From the NCBI GenBank assembly GCA_034189325.1, contig JAXHUM010000092.1:1-58601 (forward strand): a DNA stretch of 58,601 nt, in the 5' to 3' direction. Both the position numbers and the translations under genes were made by a program. This document shows, one piece after another, positions 1 to 7,796 of the stretch (position 1 is the first letter of the stretch; every line of letters begins with the position of its first letter). The notes below the pieces were generated by a model. That model did no database searches, was not told the DNA's origin, and was given only the letters and a program-made list of their open reading frames with translations. This DNA is from JAXHUM01 sp034189325 (GTDB lineage Bacteria > Desulfobacterota > DSM-4660 > Desulfatiglandales > Desulfatiglandaceae).

Positions 1-306
1 GTGTAGATTAGTGATTCCCGGCAATTTACTGGGTGAGAAATGAAAGTCATGTAGTTCCACTTTGTTTGCGTCAGCTATTTCTTTTTCTTCGGAATAGCAT
101 TCTCCTTCAGATTTTCCCAACAGATTAATAATCGTTTTGAATTCGTATGTGTCGATATATCTCTGTAACTTTTCACTATCCAGTTGCGCACTTCTATAAA
201 TTCTTCCTTTCACAACCTCATGAAAATTATCAAAGTGAAAAGAATAATAGAAAGTCAAGGCTATTGAAACAATAGCTAGGCCTGCAACATATTTGATGTA
301 CTTCAT
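1..306 (-). CDS. Partial membrane-anchored protein tyrosine phosphatase-like protein (C-terminus off window)
   Basis: The minus strand is open from an ATG at 304-306 to base 1 (102 codons). Residues 5-20 form a hydrophobic signal-anchor. After it comes GRIYRSAQLD, then a segment ending in KTIINLLGKSE. Known family: this is the usual start of dual-specificity/tyrosine phosphatase domains of the RSAQ type, in which a strand and loop precede the CX5R catalytic loop. The catalytic loop would lie beyond the window edge and is not seen, so activity cannot be judged. The Shine-Dalgarno is weak (AGATAAG). An upstream ATG is in another frame and stops at once, which fixes the start. Confidence 0.6.
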   Translation of the reverse strand, partial: MKYIKYVAGLAIVSIALTFYYSFHFDNFHEVVKGRIYRSAQLDSEKLQRYIDTYEFKTIINLLGKSEGECYSEEKEIADANKVELHDFHFSPSKLPGITNLH

Positions 307-821
307 ATGATCATCTTATCTCTATGAAATCGAGTAAAGGTTTTATCCAAATGAAATGGGAAGGATTAAGAGGGGGCGCCCATTTTGTCTGATTGTTGTT
401 TGGATAGGAGTATAGGGAGAACGGCATTTGGAGTCAATGTCATAGTTGAAGACAGGTTTCTCCGCCCAAAAAGGGATCTGCGACGGATTAGAGGGATAGG
501 CGATGCTTGGTTTTTACTCTCCATTGGGCCTTATAGTTGTACGGGTTTAGGTCATGGGTGGGATCTTGCATTACACTTTCCGCTATGGTAGGAAAAGAAC
601 CAAGAATCTGCTGTATGCGATCCAGTTCCTTGGGCCTGTGATGTTCAGTGTAGGAAGGTATGAGTGAAGTCCGGCTCCACTTCTTTTGACTGTCTCCGGG
701 AGGAACCTTCATTCATATTTATCTATGTTAATCGCTTATATTTTAGTGGAGACAGTTTCCGGGAGATTCGGCTGGCCCAAAGGGTGACTATTTTGGCAAC
801 GTTATGTTTCGTGAATGACTA
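307..821. other. Gene-poor stretch, nothing convincing
   Basis: About 515 bases between two minus-strand genes. A 74-codon minus-strand frame at 488-712 and a 68-codon plus-strand frame at 385-591 overlap each other. Neither has a recognisable domain or a convincing ribosome site. The stretch may hold decayed sequence; I see no clear promoter or repeat in it. Confidence 0.5.
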
Positions 822-1154
822 CTAGGTCGTAATGCCTAACTGTTCAATTATACAATGGGCGAAGCTGATGATATAATTCCTTTGGGATTCTGTGGAATAA
901 CCTGGACATGTGCATCGCATGTTCTTGAGATTACGAACAAAGAATTCAAATTTGATCCAATCATTGCCCAATTCAACAGCAAAGACATGAGGGTGGCAGT
1001 CTTGGTGATCTGATTGGGCGGCACTCAACAGATCTTCAGGGATCGGGACCCAGAAAATTTTACTCAGACCGCTAGAAATGGAGATCTCTTTGAGGAAACG
1101 GGTCACTCTTTCCATATTTTGAGGGGAAATTTCGTCAATCAGGTAGGACCTCAT
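822..1154 (-). CDS. Hypothetical protein, 110 aa
   Basis: I do not recognise a family. The product is a soluble-looking 110-residue protein with no signal peptide. It has a short Cys pattern (CTCPGYSTES) and a further Cys in SFAHCIIEQLG near the C-terminus. Its ATG overlaps the stop of the upstream membrane-protein gene by four bases (ATGA type), so the two are probably translationally coupled and may work together. Amino-acid composition is normal, which supports real coding. Confidence 0.6.
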   Translation of the reverse strand: MRSYLIDEISPQNMERVTRFLKEISISSGLSKIFWVPIPEDLLSAAQSDHQDCHPHVFAVELGNDWIKFEFFVRNLKNMRCTCPGYSTESQRNYIISFAHCIIEQLGITT

Positions 1155-1495
1155 GGCAGGTGCCTCCCCTTGATCTGATCAATTCCCCTCCCCGTTATGT
1201 ACGCGTCTATTAGTGAGTACAGCCAGATCATGGCAAAGAGGGCCAGAAGACCCCACAAGATTGCCAGGTCCCCTGCCTTGAGCATCTCCTTTACGGATCC
1301 GTAATCTGATAGGGTGTTCCTGGTCTGTGATGCAACAGATTGCATGATATAGTATAATTTAACGGCTCCCGCAACAATGAGGACAAAAACAAGAAGGAGA
1401 ATCACACCCCCCTTCTTGAGCTGCTGGTTGTTTATCTGGCCCAACCCTGGGATGACAAGGGCTGAATAAAGGGCTGATATCGTGGCCTTGGTCAT
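1151..1495 (-). CDS. Small membrane protein, about 3 TM segments
   Basis: A 114-residue protein with an N-terminal hydrophobic hairpin (SALVIPGLGQ followed by a basic QQLKKGG turn), a long TM segment around residues 30-50 and another around 75-95. The PGLGQ-x-QQLKKG pattern followed by a TM helix resembles TM2/DUF5683-type small membrane proteins (family knowledge, not certain). It is first in a two-gene operon with the overlapping 822-1154 gene. A perfect 15-base palindrome lies 38 bases upstream of its start. Confidence 0.65.
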   Translation of the reverse strand: MTKATISALYSALVIPGLGQINNQQLKKGGVILLLVFVLIVAGAVKLYYIMQSVASQTRNTLSDYGSVKEMLKAGDLAILWGLLALFAMIWLYSLIDAYITGRGIDQIKGRHLP

Positions 1496-1532
1496 GGCGC
1501 AAACCTTAAAAAGTCAGAAGTGAAAGAGGGTG

Positions 1533-1547
1533 TTGGCACATTGCCAA
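1533..1547. promoter_or_regulatory. Perfect inverted repeat, candidate operator
   Basis: TTGGCACATTGCCAA has 6-base arms around CAT. It sits upstream of the minus-strand membrane-protein gene beginning at 1495. The form suits a dimeric DNA-binding protein; no specific regulator can be named. Confidence 0.3.
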
Positions 1548-1666
1548 TGAGAATCAGGTAAAGGTTAATTACTCGACAAAATAATGTGAATCTATATAAA
1601 TTGTTCGCTGATTTCAAGGGGTGAAATTTAACATTTCAAAAAGTTCGGTTAAAATGGTTGAATTAA

Positions 1667-1883
1667 GGCGGCGGTAGTATCTTTTTAGGAGTCCGCATAT
1701 TTGTGAGTCATTCCAGGCTGACGGCAGCAATCTGCGCAATTTGTGATGAGGGTCTTTGAACAGTGCGACTCCCGGGCGAATGTGGCCTTCTCTGCCTTTT
1801 CCGTTGCTTGGAATCCAGGCTTGACGCGTATAATCACATTTTGCGTGGGTGATGCGGACTACTAAAAAGACACGACCGCCGCC
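1667..1883. repeat. Palindromic repeat element A, long copy
   Basis: The left end (GGCGGCGGTAG...TTTTTAGGAGTCCGCAT) and the right end (ATGCGGACTACTAAAAAG...CCGCCGCC) are near-perfect inverted repeats of about 30 bases. A shorter relative in the opposite orientation lies at 19251-19356. It shares both ends, the inner CACGCAAAATGTGATTATA block and a flanking cctccccagtcc segment. The long copy carries roughly 100 extra bases bracketed by direct repeats of CCAGGCTTGACG (one base missing in one of them). This is a MITE/REP-like non-coding element. A 107-codon frame that runs through it (1614-1937) is not taken as a gene. Confidence 0.75.
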
Positions 1884-1963
1884 TCCCCAGTCCCGGGTTT
1901 CTTGAGGCCTTACGGTGAAATAGATGCTTTGAGTCAATCAATTTAAGAAGGAATTTTCAAAAC

Positions 1964-2758
1964 ATGTCATCGTTTTTTGAGAAGGTGCAAGTCAATATCC
2001 CATTTACAATGCTCTATGAGTCCTATCTTGACCATTTCTTAAGATATTCAATGAATCCGGAAATCGGCCTAGATGCCCTCGCACTGGACCGATTTTCTCT
2101 GGAAGACTTCAGGGGCATCTCCAGACAATTGCATGAGCGTGGCCTTGTCATCACACTCCATGGACCTTTTACAGACTTGTCAGCCGGGTCTTCTGATAGA
2201 ATGATACGAGACGTCACAAGGCATCGCCTTGAACAGACCCTTGAACTTGTCCCTATTTTCAAGCCTAAGACCGTGGTATGCCATTTAGGATATGATCCTG
2301 CCAGACACTGGTACATGAGAGAGCTCTGGATGGAGAGGAGCCTTGAAATATGGTCCTGGCTCGGACAACGTCTTCGTGATCATGGGGCGATGCTCATGCT
2401 TGAAAATGTCTATGAACAGGATCCCGATGACATTGCAACCTTCTTTGAAAGTCTTCAGTCCAGCACAGTGGGTTTTTGCCTGGACACCGGGCACCAGGCA
2501 GTATTCAGCCGAGTTCCTCTTAAAGGATGGTTGTCATCATTAGGGGGTTATATCAAGCAACTGCACCTCCATGACAACTTCGGCGTGCAGGACGATCATC
2601 TTGCCCTCGGCCATGGAAATATTGATTTCATAGAGTTGTTCCGAAAACTAAGGACTTTGATGACAAGGCCTCCCATCATCACAATGGAACCGCATCAAGA
2701 GGGAGATCTCCGGCCCAGCCTGCAATATCTTCAAGAAATTTGGCCGTGGAAATTCTAG
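1964..2758 (+). CDS. Sugar phosphate isomerase/epimerase (AP endonuclease family 2 TIM barrel)
   Basis: A 264-residue protein with the xylose-isomerase-like TIM-barrel layout. Metal-site motifs appear in order: LHGPF near residue 65, VVCHLGY near 105, MLENVYE near 145, GFCLDTGH near 170, LHLHDN near 198 and an ITMEPH strand near 240. Family members isomerise or epimerise sugars, or act on AP sites; the substrate is unknown here. There is no signal peptide, so it is cytoplasmic. An AAGAAGGA ribosome site precedes the ATG. It stands alone between a repeat element and the sigma-54 activator. Confidence 0.8.
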   Translation: MSSFFEKVQVNIPFTMLYESYLDHFLRYSMNPEIGLDALALDRFSLEDFRGISRQLHERGLVITLHGPFTDLSAGSSDRMIRDVTRHRLEQTLELVPIFKPKTVVCHLGYDPARHWYMRELWMERSLEIWSWLGQRLRDHGAMLMLENVYEQDPDDIATFFESLQSSTVGFCLDTGHQAVFSRVPLKGWLSSLGGYIKQLHLHDNFGVQDDHLALGHGNIDFIELFRKLRTLMTRPPIITMEPHQEGDLRPSLQYLQEIWPWKF

Positions 2759-2954
2759 TGGCAATTCAGGAATGATGTGGCAAGAGCCGGATCTATCCGA
2801 TATAATCTTGACCTTTCTCGTTGATCGTTTTGCATGCAGTTTGGACAGGCGCCTGGGATTGTGAAGGAATTTCGGAATTTCGGCAGGAGGGGGCGGGTCA
2901 ACGGAGTGATTGTTTTTGAAGACAAAAATGAAAAACTAAAGAGGTCTTCAGATC

Positions 2955-4349
2955 GTGGGTCGCACTAAAAAAGATACATTATCTCAGATGCCGGATCATG
3001 TTACAGACATCATTCTTGAGAGTATCTCAGATGGTGTTTTTACCGTGGATCATGATTGGATTATCACGTCGTTTAATCGAGGTGCCGAAGAGATTACCGG
3101 AGTCCCCCGAGAGAGGGCCCTCGGCAAACACTGCTGGGAGGTCTTTCGTTCAAATATGTGCGAAACACGTTGTGCTCTTCGTCGCACAATGAAGGAGAAA
3201 AAACCGTTTGCCAATACATCGACATATATCGTGAATAGCGAAAAAAGGCGCATTCCTGTTGCCGTATCTACTTCGTTGCTTAAAGATGAGAATGGCAGGG
3301 TGCTGGGGGGTGTTGAGACTTTTCGAGACATGAGCGTGGTGGAAGAATTACGAAAAGAATTAGATGCCCGTTATGAGTTGGGCGACATGGTCAGTCGAAG
3401 TCCGTCCATGCACAGGATATTCGGGATCTTACCCCAGATCGCTGAAAGTGATAGCACGGTATTGATCCAGGGAGAGACCGGAACAGGCAAAGAACTCCTT
3501 GCCCGGGCCATCCACGGATTGAGTCCTCGTAAGGAAAGACCCTTTATTGCTATCAACTGTGGGGCTTTTCCAGATACCCTTCTCGAATCGGAGCTTTTCG
3601 GGTACAAGGCAGGCGCCTTTACCAATGCCATCAAGGATAAACCGGGGCGCTTTGCCGTTGCCGAGGGAGGTACGATCCTGCTGGACGAAATCGGGGATCT
3701 CAGCCCGGCGTTTCAAGCCCGGCTTCTCAGGGTATTGCAGGAACGGACATTTCAGCCGCTGGGGGACGTTAAGTCAGTGAAGGCGGATGTTCGTATTATA
3801 GCCGCCTCAAACAAGGACCTAAGCGAATTGGTGCTAAGCGGAGCCTTTCGGCAGGACCTCTTTTATCGCGTTAATGTAGTCAGGCTGGATTTGCCTCCCC
3901 TCAGGGAACGGAAAGAAGATATCCCAATATTAGTCAAACACTTCATCTCAAAGCTCAACCGTCTGCGTGGAAAATCTCTTAAAGGGATAAGCGAGGAGGC
4001 CCTCGTACGAATCATGTCATACGATTATCCGGGAAACATCCGGGAATTGGAAAACACCATAGAACATGCCTTTGCACTTTGCCCTGAGGGGCACATCGAG
4101 CCTCACGTCTTGCCTGAGATATTCAGGGTATCCCTTTCCATGCCCGGCCAGCATGGAAAAATCAATACCGCCCTGCAGTCGGTGGAAGCTCAGGTGATCC
4201 TGGACGCGCTCAGGCGCAATAAGTATAATCGTCTCAAGGCGGCCCATGAGCTGGGCATACACAAAAGCACCCTGTTTAGAAAAATCAAGGCATTGAGTAT
4301 TGATCTTCCAAAAATTGATGGGCGAGCCGATCGAAGGAGAGCTCGGTAG
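2955..4349 (+). CDS. Sigma-54-dependent transcriptional activator, PAS-AAA+-Fis
   Basis: A 464-residue enhancer-binding protein. It has a PAS domain (about residues 12-130), an AAA+ domain with Walker A GETGTGKE near 173 and Walker B ILLDEIGD near 240, and a C-terminal Fis-type helix-turn-helix (about 415-450). The sigma-54 contact loop reads GAFTNA instead of the textbook GAFTGA. A D or N at that position is common in PAS-type activators of this bacterial group, so function is likely kept. The start used is GTG at 2955; an ATG 12 codons on is the alternative. A sigma-54 promoter lies before the NifX/ORP genes 2.3 kb downstream, which makes them a plausible target. Its stop codon is supplied by the first three bases of a repeat element. 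Confidence 0.9.
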   Translation: MGRTKKDTLSQMPDHVTDIILESISDGVFTVDHDWIITSFNRGAEEITGVPRERALGKHCWEVFRSNMCETRCALRRTMKEKKPFANTSTYIVNSEKRRIPVAVSTSLLKDENGRVLGGVETFRDMSVVEELRKELDARYELGDMVSRSPSMHRIFGILPQIAESDSTVLIQGETGTGKELLARAIHGLSPRKERPFIAINCGAFPDTLLESELFGYKAGAFTNAIKDKPGRFAVAEGGTILLDEIGDLSPAFQARLLRVLQERTFQPLGDVKSVKADVRIIAASNKDLSELVLSGAFRQDLFYRVNVVRLDLPPLRERKEDIPILVKHFISKLNRLRGKSLKGISEEALVRIMSYDYPGNIRELENTIEHAFALCPEGHIEPHVLPEIFRVSLSMPGQHGKINTALQSVEAQVILDALRRNKYNRLKAAHELGIHKSTLFRKIKALSIDLPKIDGRADRRRAR

Positions 4350-4491
4350 TGTCCATCCATAAATGAGGATTTTTGTTCAAGATCAAGGCATGCGAAAAAA
4401 ATAACCGCAGGCATATGTGTAATATTCCGAGGATTATCTTTTGAGCATAACACCGAGATTGGGCAAAAAGACCATTTATGGGTGGACACTA
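4347..4491. repeat. Palindromic repeat element C, 145 bp
   Basis: The ends are inverted repeats: TAGTGTCCATCCATAAATG on the left, and on the right the complement of TAGTGTCCACCCATAAATG. The similarity continues inward through T-rich tracts. The first bases form the TAG stop of the sigma-54 activator. Only one copy is present in this window. It resembles a non-autonomous, MITE-like element. Confidence 0.7.
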
Positions 4492-4535
4492 GGTAGAATC
4501 GAAGGCAATGATATCGTCAGGACTTCGATGTCAAC

Positions 4536-4742
4536 TTAAGCTGATAACTGTACCTGGAGTTTTTGACCGGTGATGGGGGAGGATACGATCTTGCTCCTTA
4601 ATGATTGAAATGTCTTCAGTAGATTCAAGGTATCCGAATATATTTTTTGTCGATCAGGACGAAGGATCATATTCCTGTCCCCGTCAATGATATCAATGGG
4701 ATAGAAATCAGAAATCCCCCCATCCTGATCGAATGTAACCAC
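4536..4742 (-). CDS. Doubtful small ORF, 68 aa
   Basis: The predicted product is rich in Asp (VTFDQDGG, IDIIDGDRN) and has protein-like composition. It starts at a GTG inside ATGTGG, has no clear Shine-Dalgarno and no recognisable domain. It lies in a 440-base space that also holds repeat element C. It could be a remnant of a larger gene. Confidence 0.25.
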   Translation of the reverse strand: MVTFDQDGGISDFYPIDIIDGDRNMILRPDRQKIYSDTLNLLKTFQSLRSKIVSSPITGQKLQVQLSA

Positions 4743-4792
4743 ATGGCTAATTGAAAGGGGTTTTATTAATTAATTAATTTTCGAAAAACAGC

Positions 4793-5350
4793 TTAAAAAT
4801 AGTAATGAAGGCCGACTACGACGTAAACTCCGTTGAGACTTATCTCAATATCGTCCGTATCTATATCAGCCTCTTCCAAATCCATATCCGTGAACTTGTA
4901 GCCGGTTTCAAAATTAAAACCCAGTTCCGGAATCCCCTGGAATCGGTATTCCACGCCAAACATCGGCCCAAATGCCAGCACGTCAATGTCAACATCCATG
5001 GAACCTTCATATAAATCGACACTGGCTGTGCCGTACGCAAGGCTCATACCGACATAAAAGTCGCTGTTAGGCTTTTGAATCAGCGAATACGCACCTTTTG
5101 CTTCCAGCAGCCACATGTCCGCATCCAGCAGGCTCTGGTTCTCTATTTCTACTTCAGCATCACCATAAAAAATAGTGCCTTCCCACATGATTTTGTCGAC
5201 CCATCCTCTGAGGCTGATGCCCTGAAGAAGTTCGCCGGCGACCATGTTTTGATAACCCAATCCAATGTTGTTGCCTTCGGCCCGGGCATTGCCCACGACC
5301 ACAAAGGCTAGAAGACACAGCGCAACAGCAATCAAACTAAACTTTCTCAT
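4793..5350 (-). CDS. Outer-membrane beta-barrel protein
   Basis: A 185-residue product with a classical signal peptide (MRKFSLIAVALCLLAF..., cleavage probably after NARA). Alternating hydrophobic/polar strands follow, and it ends in the beta-barrel signature VGLHYYF with a C-terminal phenylalanine. The size fits an eight-stranded OmpX/OmpA-like barrel. An acidic loop (MDLEEADIDTDD) lies near the C-terminus. It is preceded by AAGGAGGGAAGTGAA, a strong ribosome site. Transport or structural role unknown. Confidence 0.75.
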   Translation of the reverse strand: MRKFSLIAVALCLLAFVVVGNARAEGNNIGLGYQNMVAGELLQGISLRGWVDKIMWEGTIFYGDAEVEIENQSLLDADMWLLEAKGAYSLIQKPNSDFYVGMSLAYGTASVDLYEGSMDVDIDVLAFGPMFGVEYRFQGIPELGFNFETGYKFTDMDLEEADIDTDDIEISLNGVYVVVGLHYYF

Positions 5351-5645
5351 TTCACTTCCCTCCTTTTCCCCTTTCGAAGGCGGACAATAGCAAAAGGATT
5401 AGCGCAAGGTCAAGAATATTCTATCATGATTCCCAACTCTTTTTTTTACCCCCCGGCTATTCTGTAACATCTCCTCATAGGAGCGCAAATAGGCCGGTCG
5501 GTTTCAATTACCTATGTCGGTTTTTTTGGGTACAGTCCTGCATGTGGACCATACCATGCTGTTTTCCTTTGACCAGGAGATAGGTGGGGTGCTCGAGTAT
5601 TTAGATGCGGAGGCTGGGAGTTGCGGTATCGGGAGGCTGTGGATT

Positions 5646-6242
5646 TTAGATATTGATCACCTTATCTGCCAGCTGCATGGCTGTCACGATATCCAGCATG
5701 TTGGTGGTGTCCCCAACCCGCTTCTTGTCTAAAAGACCAAAATGAGTGAGACAGGTCCCGCAGACCAGGATATGAAGACCCTCTCCCTCAAGTTCCTTGA
5801 GGACCGGCAAGTGTTCAGAGTCTTTTATGGTAAGCTTGACACCGTTGTTCACAAACACGAGACGCCAGAGTTCTTCCCCCATCTCCTTGAGCGTTTTCAG
5901 GAAGCTCATCATGAGCTTGGAACCCAGCTCATCGTCCCCATGGCCGATGGAGTCGGAGGAGACCATTACCATGATCCTCTTTTGATCGGTTGATGGCCTT
6001 TCAACGATCCTCTTTTCAGACTTGATCTTATCTCCGCGTCGGCCGGTCACACGAAATTCACCTCTGTTCTCCTGGGACGTGACTCTGAAACCTTGTGATT
6101 CCAGAAAGCGGGTGACGTTCTGTCTGGCCGCCTCATTATCCACATCTACAGTCAGTTCGTGTATATCTTTCTTCTCAATAGTCTCCTTGGATCTCAAAAC
6201 AGGGGCCGGGCATGCAAGACCCCTGCAGTCTATTGTTTCCAT
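5646..6242 (-). CDS. yedF: Selenium metabolism protein YedF (TusA + DsrE domains)
   Basis: A 198-residue protein. Residues 1-75 form a TusA/SirA-type domain with the conserved DCRGLACPAPVL motif, whose cysteine carries sulfur or selenium. Residues about 95-198 form a DsrE-like domain with the LVCGTCLTHFGL segment. This fusion is the YedF family (TIGR03527), found in genomes that use selenium; its exact step is unresolved. The selenoprotein candidate at 8498 lies on the other side of the divergent promoter region, which strengthens both calls. AAAGGAGAACATC precedes the ATG. Confidence 0.88.
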   Translation of the reverse strand: METIDCRGLACPAPVLRSKETIEKKDIHELTVDVDNEAARQNVTRFLESQGFRVTSQENRGEFRVTGRRGDKIKSEKRIVERPSTDQKRIMVMVSSDSIGHGDDELGSKLMMSFLKTLKEMGEELWRLVFVNNGVKLTIKDSEHLPVLKELEGEGLHILVCGTCLTHFGLLDKKRVGDTTNMLDIVTAMQLADKVINI

Positions 6243-6306
6243 GATGTTCTCCTTTCATGAACCTTTTGCGCATAATCGCTTTGCCTTTGCAGAAGGCCAC
6301 TTTGTT

Positions 6307-6333
6307 GCGATTTAACATTTAATGATAAATCGC
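6307..6333. promoter_or_regulatory. Inverted repeat in yedF/ORP divergent region
   Basis: GCGATTTA and TAAATCGC are perfect 8-base arms around an 11-base A/T-rich spacer. The repeat lies between divergent yedF and the NifX operon. It could be an upstream activator site for the sigma-54 regulator or an operator for yedF. Confidence 0.4.
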
Positions 6334-6336
6334 CTA

Positions 6337-6350
6337 TTGTGATAAATCAA
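6337..6350. promoter_or_regulatory. FNR/CRP-like half-degenerate site
   Basis: TTGTGATAAATCAA matches 8 of the 10 specified positions of TTGAT-N4-ATCAA. It adjoins the inverted repeat at 6307-6333. A redox or NO-responsive CRP/FNR-family protein is possible. Confidence 0.25.
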
Positions 6351-6604
6351 TGAGGAAAATCCGATAAGAAGGGTGGAAGTCATAGGAATCACTGATGCCT
6401 CTTGCCGATCCTACCGGATTTCCTCCGATCCATTTTTCTGCAAGCGGGATTTTGTTAGGGTTGCAAATAGACGACCTTTTGGTATTGTATCGTTTCAAAA
6501 ATGCTACCCATACCCTCTGTCACTATTGCCTCATTACGATTGGTGTGAACGCAAGTTATTGATAGAACAATAAATATTCTCTTGATACCATTTCGGTTTT
6601 TTAG

Positions 6605-6620
6605 TGGTATTGTATTTGCT
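6605..6620 (+). promoter_or_regulatory. Sigma-54 promoter (-24/-12) of the NifX/ORP operon
   Basis: TGGTATTGTATTTGCT has the invariant GG at 6606-6607 and GC at 6618-6619 with exactly ten bases between. It fits TGGYAY-N5-TTGCW. Transcription would begin about 12 bases downstream, leaving a short leader before the ATG at 6651. A second GGTATTGTAT sequence at 6481-6490 lacks the -12 GC. Confidence 0.7.
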
Positions 6621-6650
6621 TAGTGAATTTAGAAAAAGGAGATATGAGTA

Positions 6651-7010
6651 ATGAAAGTGGCATTGACGGTCTGGGAAAATCGTATATCACCGCTCTTCGA
6701 TTCTGCTCGAATGTTGCTCATTGTAGAAATTTCAGGAGATGCGGCAACAGGCAGACATTACGAGACTTTTTCTTACGATTCACCTCTTTCCCGTGCCGCG
6801 GCATTGTCTAGACTGGATGTCGATACACTGATCTGTGGCGCTATCTCCGATCCTTTTGCGAAGACTATTGAGGGCAATGATATAACTATTATCCCCTTTA
6901 TCGCAGGTGCGGTTGAGGAGGTGCTTGATGCCTATCTAAGGGATGGACTCAACGATTCCAGGTTCCAGATGCCGGGATGTGAAACAAGACTTGATCGGGT
7001 CTTATCTTGA
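6651..7010 (+). CDS. NifX/ORP-like metal-cluster-binding protein
   Basis: A 119-residue single-domain protein of the dinitrogenase Fe-Mo-cofactor biosynthesis family (NifX/NifB C-terminal fold). It begins MKVALTVWENRISPLFDSA, contains LICGAISD near residue 62, and ends in an acidic helix and a short tail. Family members bind metal clusters in transit; the orange protein (ORP) of sulfate reducers belongs here. It is the first gene after the sigma-54 promoter, with an AAAAAGGAGATATGAGTA leader. The CxxG-type context is less cysteine-rich than in cofactor carriers, so the ligand is uncertain. Confidence 0.8.
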   Translation: MKVALTVWENRISPLFDSARMLLIVEISGDAATGRHYETFSYDSPLSRAAALSRLDVDTLICGAISDPFAKTIEGNDITIIPFIAGAVEEVLDAYLRDGLNDSRFQMPGCETRLDRVLS

Positions 7011-7111
7011 GATTCAAATGGCTCAAAAGGCCGGACCAAACCTGGTAGGGAAGGGTTATAGGGAGTCGAAATTGTTGAATAAGAGTAACTTTGAAAGAGG
7101 AGAAAATGAAC

Positions 7112-7672
7112 ATGAAAATTGCTGTAAGCAGTAGTGGAGGGGATTTGGAGTCACAGGTGGACCCCCGTTTTGGACGATGCGCCTATTTTGTTATTGTGGA
7201 GGCCGATGACATGAGCTTTGAGGCCTTTGATAACGAGAGCATTGCCCTGGGCGGAGGGGCTGGCATTCAGGCGGCCCAGTTTGTGGCGTCCAAGGGGGTA
7301 AAGGCCGTAATAACAGGCAATTGCGGCCCCAATGCAGTGCGAACTCTTTCCGCCTCCCAAGTTGAGGTCTTTGTGGGGCAGTCCGGGACGGTCAGAGAGG
7401 CTGTAGAGAGATATAAAGCGGGAGATTTGAAGTCTGCAAGCGGACCCAATGTGGCCGAGCACTATGGTATGGGATCTGGAGCAGGTATGGGCCGGGGAAT
7501 GGGTATGGGCCGAAAAATGGGTGACTCATCCTACAAGAGAAAAGGTCGGCCGATGAGCCCGTCTTTGTCTAAGGAGGATGAGTTGGAGAGGCTGAAGGAT
7601 CAGGCAAATGACTTGCAAAAGCAGATCGAGAGGATTGAATCCTCAATCAATGCCTCCATGAAAAAGCGTTAG
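7112..7672 (+). CDS. NifX/ORP-like protein with Gly/Met/Arg-rich tail
   Basis: Residues 1-110 form a NifX-type domain (MKIAVSSSGG, DPRFGRCAYFVIV, AVITGNCGPNAVRTL). A low-complexity linker of repeated GMGRGM units follows, then a C-terminal coiled coil (about residues 148-185, ELERLKDQANDLQKQIERIE). I chose the ATG at 7112 because it lies nine bases from the AGGAG; the ATG at 7106 is only three bases away. The coiled coil suggests oligomerisation. It belongs to the sigma-54-driven gene set. Family members shuttle metal clusters. Confidence 0.82.
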   Translation: MKIAVSSSGGDLESQVDPRFGRCAYFVIVEADDMSFEAFDNESIALGGGAGIQAAQFVASKGVKAVITGNCGPNAVRTLSASQVEVFVGQSGTVREAVERYKAGDLKSASGPNVAEHYGMGSGAGMGRGMGMGRKMGDSSYKRKGRPMSPSLSKEDELERLKDQANDLQKQIERIESSINASMKKR

Positions 7673-7796
7673 GCCTTCCTAGGCTCACAGTAAGGGAGTT
7701 ACCAGACATTTCATCAGTTTTTTGTGACTCTACTTCTTGTCTCTAGGGCTTTTCAGCGCTTATTCAAAACCAGACATCGAAAGGAGAAAAAAGGAA

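Noticed and set aside
385..712. Overlapping 68- and 74-codon frames on both strands
   Set aside because: They overlap each other, show no family and no good ribosome site; kept only as an unexplained gap.
1614..1937. 107-codon minus-strand frame
   Set aside because: It runs through repeat element A, and the same sequence at 19 kb has a deletion inside it; no ribosome site or family.
5514..5732. 72-codon plus-strand frame after yedF
   Set aside because: It overlaps the yedF end in antisense and has no family features. I also looked for a small Se/S carrier gene on the minus strand here and found none.
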